The translations under genes were made by a program, and so were the position numbers. DNA of 64,000 bases, from assembly GCA_910583985.1 (NCBI GenBank), contig CAJTYA010000001.1, positions 158,773 to 222,772 of the forward strand, written 5' to 3'. The notes beneath the pieces are model-generated. The model was not told the origin of the DNA. It did not search any database and worked only from the letters and a program-made list of their open reading frames with translations. Below, one piece after another: positions 1 through 7,998 of the stretch. The stretch is from an uncultured Alistipes sp. (GTDB lineage Bacteria > Bacteroidota > Bacteroidia > Bacteroidales > Rikenellaceae). How positions within the stretch are numbered: position 1 is the first letter of the stretch; each line of letters starts with the position of its first letter.

Positions 1-13
1 CCTGCCGGGTATG

Positions 14-41
14 AAAAACGAGACCATCCGCAGGGATGGTC
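14..41 (-). terminator. Rho-independent terminator
   Basis: An 8-bp perfect stem (22-29 with 34-41) closes a 4-nt loop. On the minus strand it is followed within two bases by a run of five T (14-18). It lies about 260 nt past the stop of the ABM-fold gene and probably ends the minus-strand pyrE group. The bases between it and that gene (42-300) show no convincing gene. Confidence 0.6.
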
Positions 42-300
42 CCGTTGTTATCGTGCGGAAATTTACGGCTTCTGCGCGCTCCGGGACATCTGTATACATC
101 CTATTTCGTAGTATAGTCGGGCGACGGATACGGATAGAACCGAAAGGCCGGCTCCGAAATGCGTTTCGGAGCGTTGTCGGGTTCGGCGGATATGAACGGA
201 AAAATCCGGTGCAGAAATCCGTCCCGGAATCTTTTCGGAGATTCCCGACTTGTGCGGCGCCGTTGTGTTGCCGATGTCCGCTCGCGTTTCCGCTGCGGCG

Positions 301-594
301 TCAGCCCTCGACGGGCGTCGCTTCGAACTTGCGGATGTCTAACTTCGTGGATAGTGCGACGATTTGCGGCAGCAGGACGGTGAAGTGTTCGGTCGCTTCG
401 TGGGCGGCGAGCACTTCGGCATTCTCCCACACTTCGACGATGACGAGCCGTTCGGCGTCGGTCGGGTGCAGGTAATACTGGTAGAGGACGTTGCCGTTTT
501 CCTTCTGGGAAGCCGCCGTCAGTTTTTCGAGCAGCGGAAGCACGGCTTCGCGGTTTGAACGGGGAACTGCAACCGATACGATGATGTTGATCAT
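301..594 (-). CDS. Antibiotic biosynthesis monooxygenase (ABM/YgiN-like) domain protein
   Basis: This 97-residue protein has the size and pattern of a single ABM (dimeric alpha/beta barrel) domain. It begins MINIIVSVAV, has a central strand LVIVEVWENAEVL, and then the AHEATEHF segment typical of the family. Members include quinol or small-aromatic monooxygenases and heme-degrading proteins, but many have no assigned substrate, so the reaction is unknown here. The frame is open further upstream; the ATG at 594 is chosen because the fold starts there and the upstream residues are arginine-rich and look non-coding. It is the last gene of a minus-strand group, 235 nt downstream of the SRPBCC gene. 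The call rests on pattern only. Confidence 0.8.
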   Translation of the reverse strand: MINIIVSVAVPRSNREAVLPLLEKLTAASQKENGNVLYQYYLHPTDAERLVIVEVWENAEVLAAHEATEHFTVLLPQIVALSTKLDIRKFEATPVEG

Positions 595-829
595 AGGACT
601 ATGTTTTAGGTTCGGTAAAAGCGTTTTCCGGTCTGTCCGGCTCCGAGGTCTTGAGTCGAAGAGACCTGTCACCTGCCGCCGGCACGGTGGCGTACATCCT
701 TGCGGACGCCTCCGCGCCGCTGCCGTTTCCCGCCGGGCCGCTCTTTCGTCTTCGCGGCCGGGAGCCGGTGCGTCCGACCGTTCGGCGATGTGTGTGCCCC
801 GCACGCCCGTCCGGGCGATGCGGTGAGCT

Positions 830-1240
830 TTACACGGGGGCGTTGTTGAAGGCTTCGGCGATCCGGTCGGCGATCTGGTCCATCGCCGAGGCGAGTTTGC
901 CGCCGATCATCATTTTCATCATCATGTTGAGTTTCACGTGCAGCACCAACCGCATGCGCGTGTCGTCCGGCGCTACGCCGACGAGTTGCAGCCAGAACGT
1001 GAAATCCATCGGCGAGCCGTCCTCGCCGGTCACCTTGACCAATTTGCAGGGTTCCTTTTCGACGATGCGCAGTTTGACCGGGAAGCCTTTGGCCTTGAAC
1101 GAGCAGGTGTTTTCGTCGGCCTCCCATCCTTCGACATGCTGCGAGAGGATCGGCGTGAGGTGGTCGAAGCGGGAAAGTACGTGGTAGACCGTTTCGGCCG
1201 GCCGGCGGATGCGGACGTGTTTGCTTTCGTATTTTTCCAT
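830..1240 (-). CDS. SRPBCC (START/polyketide cyclase-like) family protein
   Basis: A 136-residue protein resembling a single SRPBCC helix-grip domain. The N-terminal strand (SKHVRIRRPAETVYHVLSRF) is the usual opening of the fold. The C-terminal long helix, rich in Met and Ala (residues about 105-136), matches the helix that packs on the hydrophobic cavity. These proteins bind lipophilic ligands or act as cyclases; nothing here identifies the ligand. It starts only 5 nt after the pyrE stop, so the two are almost certainly co-transcribed, although a functional link to pyrimidine synthesis is not evident. The ATG at 1240 gives the family length; the longer upstream frame overlaps pyrE and is rejected. 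Confidence 0.8.
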   Translation of the reverse strand: MEKYESKHVRIRRPAETVYHVLSRFDHLTPILSQHVEGWEADENTCSFKAKGFPVKLRIVEKEPCKLVKVTGEDGSPMDFTFWLQLVGVAPDDTRMRLVLHVKLNMMMKMMIGGKLASAMDQIADRIAEAFNNAPV

Positions 1241-1245
1241 CGCCG

Positions 1246-1884
1246 TTACTCCGTGCGTTTCCAGTTGGCGGGGTCGCGGCGCCACTCCTGCAACGTCAGC
1301 AGCTCGTCTTCGCGGACATATCCCTCGCGGGCGGCCAGTTCGATCATCGTTTTGTAATCGCTCAGCGTGTCGAGGCGGACGTCCGCTCCGGCGAAGTTCT
1401 CGCGGGCCGTCGGGAATCCGTAGGTGAATATGGCCGCCATGCCCAGCACCTCGCATCCGTTCTCGCGCAGCGCTTCCACGGCGCTGAGGCTGCTGCCGCC
1501 CGTCGAGACGAGGTCTTCGATCACGACGACCTTCGCGCCGGGCCAGAACTCGCCTTCGACCTGATTGCTCAGACCGTGCGTCTTGGGCGAACTGCGCACG
1601 TAGATGAACGGCTTGCCGAGTTTTTCGGCGACCAGCACGCCGTGGGCGATGGCTCCCGTAGCTACGCCCGCGACGATGTCGACGTCGGGATATTTCTCCC
1701 GCACGATCTCTGCGAAACCTTCGCAGACCTGCTTGCGCACGGCCGGGTAGGAGAGGATCTTGCGGTTGTCGCAGTAGATGGGCGAGTACCAGCCGGAGGC
1801 CCATGTGAAATGATTTGCCGGATTTAATTTAATTGCCTTAATTTGTAACAGGCTTTGAGCTATTTCCGTCGCTAAATTACTCAT
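1246..1884 (-). CDS. pyrE: Orotate phosphoribosyltransferase
   Basis: PyrE transfers phosphoribose from PRPP to orotate, giving OMP in de novo pyrimidine synthesis in the cytoplasm. The 212-residue product has the family signatures: the N-terminal ANHFTWASGWYSPIYCDNR segment that binds orotate, the catalytic-loop region around FIYVRSSPKTHG, and the PRPP-binding motif VVVIEDLVSTGGSS at about residues 120-133. Its length is normal. Its start codon lies 7 bp from that of the divergently read Nudix gene, so each gene's promoter must overlap the other's 5' end. It is followed at 5 nt by the SRPBCC gene. Confidence 0.96.
   Translation of the reverse strand: MSNLATEIAQSLLQIKAIKLNPANHFTWASGWYSPIYCDNRKILSYPAVRKQVCEGFAEIVREKYPDVDIVAGVATGAIAHGVLVAEKLGKPFIYVRSSPKTHGLSNQVEGEFWPGAKVVVIEDLVSTGGSSLSAVEALRENGCEVLGMAAIFTYGFPTARENFAGADVRLDTLSDYKTMIELAAREGYVREDELLTLQEWRRDPANWKRTE
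1814..1845 (+). promoter_or_regulatory. Candidate promoter for the Nudix gene, inside pyrE
   Basis: TTTG at 1814-1817 and TTAATTTG at 1838-1845, 20 nt apart, resemble the Bacteroidota -33/-7 elements (one mismatch to TAnnTTTG). They lie within the AT-rich first codons of the opposite-strand pyrE, about 47 nt upstream of the Nudix ATG, where a promoter is needed because the two start codons are only 7 bp apart. Confidence 0.45.
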
Positions 1885-1891
1885 TATAAAG

Positions 1892-2536
1892 ATGTATAAA
1901 GTTTATATCGAGAACTGTGCGGCCGTATTCGCCTCGCCCGAAGAGGCACGCGGTCTGCGGGGCATTCCGTCCCTCGACGCGGACGAACGGCTTTCTATGA
2001 CAAAGTTGTTGCAAAAACTTCAATTTACCAAAAACTTAGCGATAATATCCGAAAATATCGACCGGGTGTTCGAGGATTTCCGGGCGTCGGTTCCGCCCGT
2101 CGAAGCCGGGGGCGGACTGGTCTCCGACGCACGGGGACGCGTGCTGATGATTTTCCGCAACGGCCGCTGGGACCTGCCCAAAGGGAAGCTCGAAGCGGGC
2201 GAGCGGATCGAGGAATGCGCCGTCCGCGAGGTGAGCGAAGAGTGCGCCCTGCCGCTCGAAGAGTTGCGCAGGAACGATTTTATCTGCCATACGTTCCATG
2301 CCTACCGGATCGGGGACGAATGGGTGCTCAAGCGGACCTCGTGGTACCGGATGGATTACACGGGCGTCCGGACGCCGAGCCCGCAGACCGCCGAGGGGAT
2401 CACCCGTGTCGAATGGATCGACCGGGAGCGTCTCGACGGCGTGCTCGAAGGCACCTACGGCACGATCGGCGACGTGTTCCGCCAAGCCGGTTACGGCCGC
2501 TGCGAGCGGGACGGGGAAGACCGGCAGACCGAATAA
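1892..2536 (+). CDS. Nudix hydrolase with N-terminal extension
   Basis: A 214-residue Nudix protein, expected to hydrolyse a nucleoside diphosphate linked to another moiety; the substrate is not predictable. The Nudix box runs from G98 to L120 with E104, R112-E113 and E116-E117 in place. The glycine near the end of the consensus (REUXEEXGU) is Ala119. About 70 residues with no recognised motif precede the Nudix fold. It leads a plus-strand pair with the S9 peptidase (24-nt gap) and diverges from pyrE. The ATG is supported by the N-terminal MYKVYIEN, a common opening in Bacteroidota homologues as I recall them. Confidence 0.88.
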   Translation: MYKVYIENCAAVFASPEEARGLRGIPSLDADERLSMTKLLQKLQFTKNLAIISENIDRVFEDFRASVPPVEAGGGLVSDARGRVLMIFRNGRWDLPKGKLEAGERIEECAVREVSEECALPLEELRRNDFICHTFHAYRIGDEWVLKRTSWYRMDYTGVRTPSPQTAEGITRVEWIDRERLDGVLEGTYGTIGDVFRQAGYGRCERDGEDRQTE

Positions 2537-2560
2537 ACGAACGAAAAACCTGAAATTACG

Positions 2561-4684
2561 ATGAAGACAACCTCATTCGTTTTATGGGGAGCCGCGCTCG
2601 TCGCGGCCGCCGCCGTATCCTGCACGGAGCGGGTACGGGAAAAATCCGATACGATGTCGATACGAAACGTTTTGACCGAAGAAGAGAAGAAAGCCGGTAT
2701 CCTGACGCCCGAAGTCATGTGGAAGATGGGGCGCGTGGGAGGCTCGGCCCTTTCGCCCGACGGGGCTACGGTGCTCTATACCGTAACCGCTTACGACATG
2801 GCCGAAAACAAAGGGAGAACCGATGTATGGTCCGTTCCCTCCGGGGGCGGAGAGGCCGTGCTCGTCACCGATCCCGGCAGCAACGAGTCGTCCGTGCAGT
2901 GGAGCGCCGACGGCAAGACGATCTATTTTCTTTCCGACCGCAGCGGCAGCAGCCAGATATGGAGCGCCGCGCCTACGGGCAACAACCTCCGGCAGGTGAG
3001 CGACGTGCCCGGCGGCGTGGAGGGCTTTTCAGTCGCTCCCTCCGGCGACAAGTTGATGTACATCGCCCGCGTGCAGGTCGAAAAACGCAACTCATCGGAA
3101 ATATACCCCGATCTGGACAAGTCGAAAGCCAAGATCTACGACGGGCTGATGGTCCGTCACTGGGACTATTGGGAGGACGGCAGCAACCTGCATATCTTCG
3201 TCGCCGGGCTCGACGGGACGAAGACGGTGACCGGCGGCAAGGACATTCTCGAAGGCGAGCCGTGGGATGCGCCGATGGCGCCCTATTTCGATGCGGCCGA
3301 AATCGCATGGAACCATGCGGGTACGGCGCTGGCCTATACGTGCAAGAAGATGAAGGGGACGCAGTATGCGCTGAGCACCGATTCCGACATCTATCTGTAC
3401 GACACGGCGACCGGACAGACGCGCAACCTGACCGAAGGGATGCCGGGTTACGACAAATATCCCGTTTTCTCGCCCGATGATTCGATGATCGCCTTTACGA
3501 GCATGGAGAGGGCCGGCAACGAGTCGGACAAGGACCGGCTGTTCGTCGAGGTGCTCGCCACGGGAGAGAAGAAATACCTTACCTCCGATTTCGATTACAA
3601 TGCGGGCAACGTTCGTTGGGACGGCAACGGAACGCTCTATTTCGTCGCTCCGATCCGTGCCACGCACCAGATATGCCGCGTCGCCGCGGACGGCGGTTCG
3701 CCGGTGGAGGTGCTCACGGCAGGGGCGCACGACCTGAACGCCTTCTCGATGGCCGGCGGCCGGATCGTGGCCGAGCGCACGACGCTCGCTTCGCCCACCG
3801 AGCTCTACACGGTCTCGACGGCCGACGGAGCGCTCGCTCCGCTGACGCGCACCAACGGCGAGATTTATGACCGTATCCGCATGGGCGAAGTGCGGGAGCG
3901 GATCGTCCGGACGACCGACGGCAAGGACATGCTCGTGTGGGTCGTGCTGCCGCCCGATTTCGATCCGACGAAAAAATACCCCGCCCTGCTCTACTGTCAG
4001 GGCGGTCCCCAGAGCGTGGTCAGCCAGTTCTGGAGCTACCGGTGGAACCTTCAGTTGATGGCCGCGCAGGGCTATGTCGTCGTGGCGCCCAACCGCCGCG
4101 GGCTGCCCTCGTTCGGGCAGGAGTGGCTCGACCAGATTTCGGGCGATTACAGCGGCCAGAACATCCGCGACTATCTGAGCGCCATCGACGACGTGGCGGC
4201 CGAACCGTGGGTCGACGGCGACCGGCTGGGCTGCGTGGGGGCGAGCTACGGAGGGTACTCGGTCTTTTTCCTCGCCGGCAACCACCAGAAGCGCTTCAAG
4301 GCTTTCATCGCCCATTGCGGCATGTTCAATTTCGAGAGCATGTACGGCGGTACCGAGGAGCTGTGGTTCCCGAACAACGATCTGGGCGGCCCCTACTGGA
4401 GCGACGATCCGACGGCCGTGCGCTCCTATGCCAACTCGCCGCACCGGTTCGTGAAGAACTGGGATACGCCGATTTTGATCTTCTCCGGGCAGAAGGATTA
4501 CCGGATTCCCTACACCGAGAGCCTGCAAGCCTTTACGGCGGCTCAGCTCATGGGCGTTCCGAGCCGGCTGGTGTCGTTCGAAAACGAAGCCCATCAGGTC
4601 TTCAAGCCGCAAAATTCGCTGCTGTGGAACCGCGAGTTTTTCGGGTGGCTGGACAAGTACGTCAAAAATCGCACGGACGAGTAG
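2561..4684 (+). CDS. S9 family (prolyl oligopeptidase-type) lipoprotein peptidase
   Basis: This 707-residue protein opens with a signal peptide ending in the lipobox AVSC (Cys21), so it should be a lipid-anchored envelope protein. The middle part (about 50-430) carries WSADG/FSPDD-type beta-propeller repeats that restrict access to the active site. The C-terminal alpha/beta-hydrolase domain has the nucleophile motif GASYGGYS with Ser562, Asp646 in QKDYRIPY and His678 in NEAHQVF, a complete triad. Length and order fit dipeptidyl/acylaminoacyl peptidases of family S9, which trim dipeptides or oligopeptides outside the cytoplasm. It follows the Nudix gene at 24 nt, probably on one transcript. 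Exact specificity is not determinable. Confidence 0.93.
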   Translation: MKTTSFVLWGAALVAAAAVSCTERVREKSDTMSIRNVLTEEEKKAGILTPEVMWKMGRVGGSALSPDGATVLYTVTAYDMAENKGRTDVWSVPSGGGEAVLVTDPGSNESSVQWSADGKTIYFLSDRSGSSQIWSAAPTGNNLRQVSDVPGGVEGFSVAPSGDKLMYIARVQVEKRNSSEIYPDLDKSKAKIYDGLMVRHWDYWEDGSNLHIFVAGLDGTKTVTGGKDILEGEPWDAPMAPYFDAAEIAWNHAGTALAYTCKKMKGTQYALSTDSDIYLYDTATGQTRNLTEGMPGYDKYPVFSPDDSMIAFTSMERAGNESDKDRLFVEVLATGEKKYLTSDFDYNAGNVRWDGNGTLYFVAPIRATHQICRVAADGGSPVEVLTAGAHDLNAFSMAGGRIVAERTTLASPTELYTVSTADGALAPLTRTNGEIYDRIRMGEVRERIVRTTDGKDMLVWVVLPPDFDPTKKYPALLYCQGGPQSVVSQFWSYRWNLQLMAAQGYVVVAPNRRGLPSFGQEWLDQISGDYSGQNIRDYLSAIDDVAAEPWVDGDRLGCVGASYGGYSVFFLAGNHQKRFKAFIAHCGMFNFESMYGGTEELWFPNNDLGGPYWSDDPTAVRSYANSPHRFVKNWDTPILIFSGQKDYRIPYTESLQAFTAAQLMGVPSRLVSFENEAHQVFKPQNSLLWNREFFGWLDKYVKNRTDE

Positions 4685-4847
4685 GGCGGCCGCTTGTCGC
4701 CGGCCGAAGGCTCGCTGCGACGAAAAGACCGTTGCGGTTCCGTGCGTTCGCATGTGTGGGTTTCGGTGCGGACGGGCCGGGCCTGAAGAAGATCGTTTCG
4801 CTATGGGAGCGGAACAGGACTTCGAAAGGACTTTGCGTCATCGCGTC

Positions 4848-4887
4848 GCGCTTCCCGATATAAGGATCGTCCGTTATCGGGAAGCGC
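4848..4887. terminator. 13-bp hairpin between convergent genes
   Basis: A perfect 13-bp stem (4848-4860 with 4875-4887) and a 14-nt loop lie in the 446-bp gap between the S9 peptidase and the LRR lipoprotein, which converge here. There is no clear T run on either side, so it may be a bidirectional terminator or an RNA end-protecting hairpin. Nothing else is recognised between 4685 and 5130. Confidence 0.45.
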
Positions 4888-5130
4888 GGACGGGGGCGTG
4901 AGATCGGACGGTTCGAAACGAAATTCGCCGGTCGTCGCGTGCCGGTGACCGGAGCGGAGTATGCCGTTTCGCAGCGAATCGAAAGATGCTTTTCTTGTGC
5001 GGGATCGTGCTTCGGTCCCGATGCTCCGTGAAATCGTGCGACCTGTCGCAAATATCGTGTGCCGGAAAGACCGGTCGGAGATTCGTGATTTTTTCGCGGT
5101 AGCCGCAAGACATGGCGTCGCCGGCGGTCG

Positions 5131-6690
5131 TCAACGGCTGTGGCTGCCTTTTTCGGGCTCTCCGGGATACCACCAGCCCGTCTTGCGGTCGATTGCTGTC
5201 GTCGTCTCTTCTCCGGTCGTTTCGTCGCGCTCCGTGCGGTATTCGTAGCGGATGTCGTGTTCGAAGACCGTCAGGCGGTCGAACAATTCCGGAATTTCGG
5301 ACAGAATCGCATTGTCGGAGCAGAGCAGGCGGGAGAGATGCCGGCAGACGGATACGTCGATCGAGCGCAGCGAGTTGCGCGAACAGTCGAACCGACTGAG
5401 CATCGTGCATCCCGCGAGGCTTATGCCGTGCAGGTCGTTGTCCGAACAATACAGCGTGCCCAGCATGACGCAGTCCGACAGGTCCATTTCCCGGAGATCG
5501 TTATGCGAGCAGTCGAGTTGGCTCAGGCGCCTGTATGCCGCGACGTCGAGCCGAGAGAGCCTGTTATAGGGGCAGTGGAGCTGCGTGAGTTCGTTTTTGC
5601 AGTCCGACAGGTCCAGCGTTCCGATCCGGTTGTCGTAGCAGTAGATCCGGCCGAGTTTTCTGCATCCCGAAAGATCCAGCTTCGTCAGCCGGTTCGATCC
5701 GCAGTTCAACAACGTGAGGGAGGAGCATCCGGACAGGTCCAGTTCCGTCAACTCGTTTTCGTAACAGAAAAGATGGCGGAGCGGCTGCCGTCCGGCTACG
5801 TCGAGGGTTCTCAGCCGGTTTTCCGCACAGTGGATTTCGTCCAACCCGGTGCAGGACGAGAGATCCAGTTCGCTCAAACGGTTCCAGGGGGTCGTCAGGC
5901 TTTTGAGATAGGGGCAGTCCGAGAGGTCGATTCGCGTCAGGTCGTTGTAGCCGCAGAGGATGCGTTCGAGCGAATAGCATCCGGAGAGGTTCAACTCGGC
6001 GATTCCGCAGTTGGTGCAATCCACTTGCGTCAGCAACGCGCAGCCCGAAACGTCTATCGACGTCAGGGCATTTTTGGCGCACCGGAGCGAGACCAAGGCC
6101 GTGCAGCCCGACAGGTCGATCTTCCCGCGGAGGTTGTTTTCGCCCAGAATCAGTTCGAGTTTTCCGTCGGCGTATTTGACCGACGGACCCCATTCCGAGA
6201 GCGGCCGGTCGGAGCACCAGCGGTCTTTGAAGCGCCAGTTGTCGCCGTCGGTGTCCCGATAGAGTTTTTCGAGGAAGCGGCGCACTTCTTCTTCGGAGCA
6301 TGCTCGGACGTTGGAGGGTTGCTGGGTCAGCGTGACGGATCGTTCCGCTTTTCCTGTCCGGACGGTCACGATGGCGGTACGGACGGCGGGTGTCGTGTTG
6401 GGCAGTACGGTGACGGTCGCTCGGCCTTCGCCGGCAACGCCTTCGGTCGGGGCGATGCGGCACCAGTTTACGATGGGCGGTTCGGCGAGCGATGCGGTCC
6501 ACGGGCCCGACGAGGAGAACGAAAGCGTCGTTCGACCGCCCCCGGACGGGAGTGTTTGCGACAGCGGCATGTCGCGGGCCCAAACGATGGAATCCTGTGC
6601 CGGCGGCGGGGGCGCCTCTTCGGCGTCCGGCTGACAGGCGGCGATCACGAATAGAAGGAATGCCCAAAATATGTTTTTGCTTCTGTCCAT
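5131..6690 (-). CDS. Leucine-rich-repeat lipoprotein with N-terminal BACON-like domain
   Basis: A 519-residue surface or periplasmic lipoprotein: signal peptide ending in IAAC (Cys19), then a proline-rich linker (APPPPAQ). A BACON-like Ig domain follows at about residues 45-115 (SFSSSGPWTA, then TVTVLPNTT and SVTLTQQPSN). After a short helical piece come about 14 leucine-rich repeats of about 21 residues, with the theme LDLSGCxxLxxLxCxxNxL, to about residue 465. The tail is charged and ends GWWYPGEPEKGSHSR. Such proteins usually mediate protein or glycan contacts; no enzymatic motif is present. The repeats carry two cysteines per unit at fixed positions. The ATG at 6690 is chosen because the signal peptide begins there. 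Confidence 0.88.
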   Translation of the reverse strand: MDRSKNIFWAFLLFVIAACQPDAEEAPPPPAQDSIVWARDMPLSQTLPSGGGRTTLSFSSSGPWTASLAEPPIVNWCRIAPTEGVAGEGRATVTVLPNTTPAVRTAIVTVRTGKAERSVTLTQQPSNVRACSEEEVRRFLEKLYRDTDGDNWRFKDRWCSDRPLSEWGPSVKYADGKLELILGENNLRGKIDLSGCTALVSLRCAKNALTSIDVSGCALLTQVDCTNCGIAELNLSGCYSLERILCGYNDLTRIDLSDCPYLKSLTTPWNRLSELDLSSCTGLDEIHCAENRLRTLDVAGRQPLRHLFCYENELTELDLSGCSSLTLLNCGSNRLTKLDLSGCRKLGRIYCYDNRIGTLDLSDCKNELTQLHCPYNRLSRLDVAAYRRLSQLDCSHNDLREMDLSDCVMLGTLYCSDNDLHGISLAGCTMLSRFDCSRNSLRSIDVSVCRHLSRLLCSDNAILSEIPELFDRLTVFEHDIRYEYRTERDETTGEETTTAIDRKTGWWYPGEPEKGSHSR

Positions 6691-7064
6691 CGGGGGTGTG
6701 TCGATATTCGGAGGGATGGGACTATGGTCTTGTTTTACTTGATCGGCACGGTTCGTTTCACGGAGGCGTTCGGTGCATGGTCCGTCGCTTTTTTCCTCTT
6801 GACGAGGGAGAGCCGGACGCGTTGCGACGCAACGAAATCGGCGGCTGCCGTTATCGTCCGTACTGCGGTTTCGACAAAAATAACCGAAAAGGGCGGGAAA
6901 ACAAAAACATAAGAGCGTGTTTTCGGCCGCGATCCCGGCATATCGCTGTGCGGGTCGGAAAATCGGGAGGTACGCAAAGCCGGTATCAAGCAGCCGCGTT
7001 CGGAATGCCGGTAACGGAGGACGACCGGAATGCCGGCACTTCGAAGAATATAATTTAATATTTA

Positions 7065-7072
7065 TAAATTTG
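7065..7072 (+). promoter_or_regulatory. Promoter -7 element of the islet gene
   Basis: TAAATTTG matches TAnnTTTG in an AT-rich stretch 33 nt upstream of the ATG at 7106. No clear -33 TTTG was found at the expected distance. Between 6691 and about 7040 I see no gene. Confidence 0.45.
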
Positions 7073-7105
7073 CTACTATCGGTCGCAAAACTTAAATCAA
7101 AAATT

Positions 7106-7678
7106 ATGAAAATACTAAAGTTCAGATTTGAAAGCGTAAGTCCGTTATTGCAGCACGATGATAAAATGGCCAACCCGTTTAACGATTACACGAAACAAAT
7201 GAAAGCTATTTCGTCTAAAAGGAAGAAAACGGACGATGATTTGATGGAAATGGCAAGAATTGAGTGGATGGCAAGTCTTTACCATACCGAAAGAAAAGGC
7301 TATTATCTGAAAGCCGAATGCATCGAGGCTGCCATGTGGACAGCGGCGAAAGATAAGAAACTGGGCAAGGCATTTAAAGCTGCCGTGAGTGTTCCTGACG
7401 ACCCTGTATTTCATTTTGAGCATGAATCGTTGTCGCCGACAGAACTTTTCCAAATGGACGAATATAAAGATTTTAGGACGGTTAAGGTGCAGCGTGCCAA
7501 GATTTTGCGTTGCCGTCCGGTATTCTGCAACTGGCACTGCGATGTGGATATATGGTATGAAGAGAGCCGTTGGAATGAGCGGGAGCTGAAAGATATTGTG
7601 GATTTTGCTGGGCGGTATGTCGGTATTTGCGACTACAGGCCCAAGTTCGGCAGGTTCAAAGCCACCGAGATAAAATAG
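7106..7678 (+). CDS. Phage-associated hypothetical protein
   Basis: A 190-residue soluble protein with no signal peptide. It resembles a family I recall from prophages: an opening strand with SPLLQHD, a motif KAISSKRKKTDDDLMEMARIEW, a middle part with VIxAE-like segments, and an end reading GRYVGICDYRPKFGRFK. The function of that family is not known to me. The gene is distinctly more AT-rich than its neighbours and uses codons differently (many AAA, GAA, TTT), consistent with horizontal transfer. The ATG at 7106 follows an AT-rich leader with a promoter-like TAAATTTG; the frame is open farther upstream but that part is high-GC and unlike the rest. The downstream islet gene (7999-8493) probably belongs with it. 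Confidence 0.75.
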   Translation: MKILKFRFESVSPLLQHDDKMANPFNDYTKQMKAISSKRKKTDDDLMEMARIEWMASLYHTERKGYYLKAECIEAAMWTAAKDKKLGKAFKAAVSVPDDPVFHFEHESLSPTELFQMDEYKDFRTVKVQRAKILRCRPVFCNWHCDVDIWYEESRWNERELKDIVDFAGRYVGICDYRPKFGRFKATEIK

Positions 7679-7787
7679 TAAATTGATTGATAATTGTTTG
7701 ATGCTGATTGTGTTATCATGAATAGGAACTTGCTCTCGGACCGATGATTCTTTCACGTTGGGATTTTCGATCTCATCATATTTCCAT

Positions 7788-7928
7788 GGTATGACGGGGC
7801 TGGGTCCGGTTAGGCGTGGAGGGGAGCGGTAAGGTTTGGCACGGTCAGGTTTAGTGCGGTACGGCTGGATATGGTCAGGCAAAGGTCAGGCGGGGCGAGG
7901 CTTGGTTTGGAGTGGATATGGTAGGGCT
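7788..7928. repeat. Degenerate pentanucleotide array (GGNNN, about 28 units)
   Basis: From 7788 the plus strand can be cut into consecutive 5-mers nearly all starting with GG (GGTAT, GACGG, GGCTG, GGTCC, GGTTA, GGCGT and so on), with a preference for T at the third position. Phase is kept for about 19 units, shifts by one base near 7883, then continues for about 9 more. The remaining positions vary freely. It lies between the two phage-like genes, encodes nothing plausible, and has a shorter relative at 37442-37491. Confidence 0.75.
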
Positions 7929-7950
7929 CTTCAAAAGGAGTGGCTTTAAA

Positions 7951-7993
7951 AGATAGCTTGGAGCATGCAAGGGTTCGACTCCCTTGCTATCTG
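7951..7993 (+). other. tRNA acceptor-stem/T-arm minihelix look-alike
   Basis: 7951-7957 pairs perfectly with 7986-7992 (7 bp). Directly stacked on it, 7969-7973 pairs with 7981-7985 (5 bp) around the loop TTCGACT (7974-7980), an ideal T-loop sequence. These are the exact lengths and spacing of a tRNA acceptor stem and T arm, but only 11 nt (7958-7968) replace the D arm, anticodon arm and variable loop. G at 7993 would be the discriminator; no CCA is encoded. It ends 6 nt before the ATG of the next gene. It could be a tRNA mimic, a processing signal or a recombined attachment-site remnant. Confidence 0.55.
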
Positions 7994-7998
7994 CGGAG

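Noticed and set aside
5300..6130. Tandem DNA repeat or minisatellite
   Set aside because: The 63-bp periodicity is explained by coding leucine-rich repeats whose DNA has diverged between units.
7145..7882. A 245-codon minus-strand frame with Pro/Tyr/Arg-rich start
   Set aside because: Its start is just the translated pentamer array and the rest is antisense to the phage-like gene.
7788..7928. CRISPR array
   Set aside because: Units are 5 nt, variable and without spacers; no cas genes are present.
7951..7993. Complete tRNA gene
   Set aside because: Only 43 nt long; D arm and anticodon arm are missing and no CCA is encoded, so it is listed as a look-alike.
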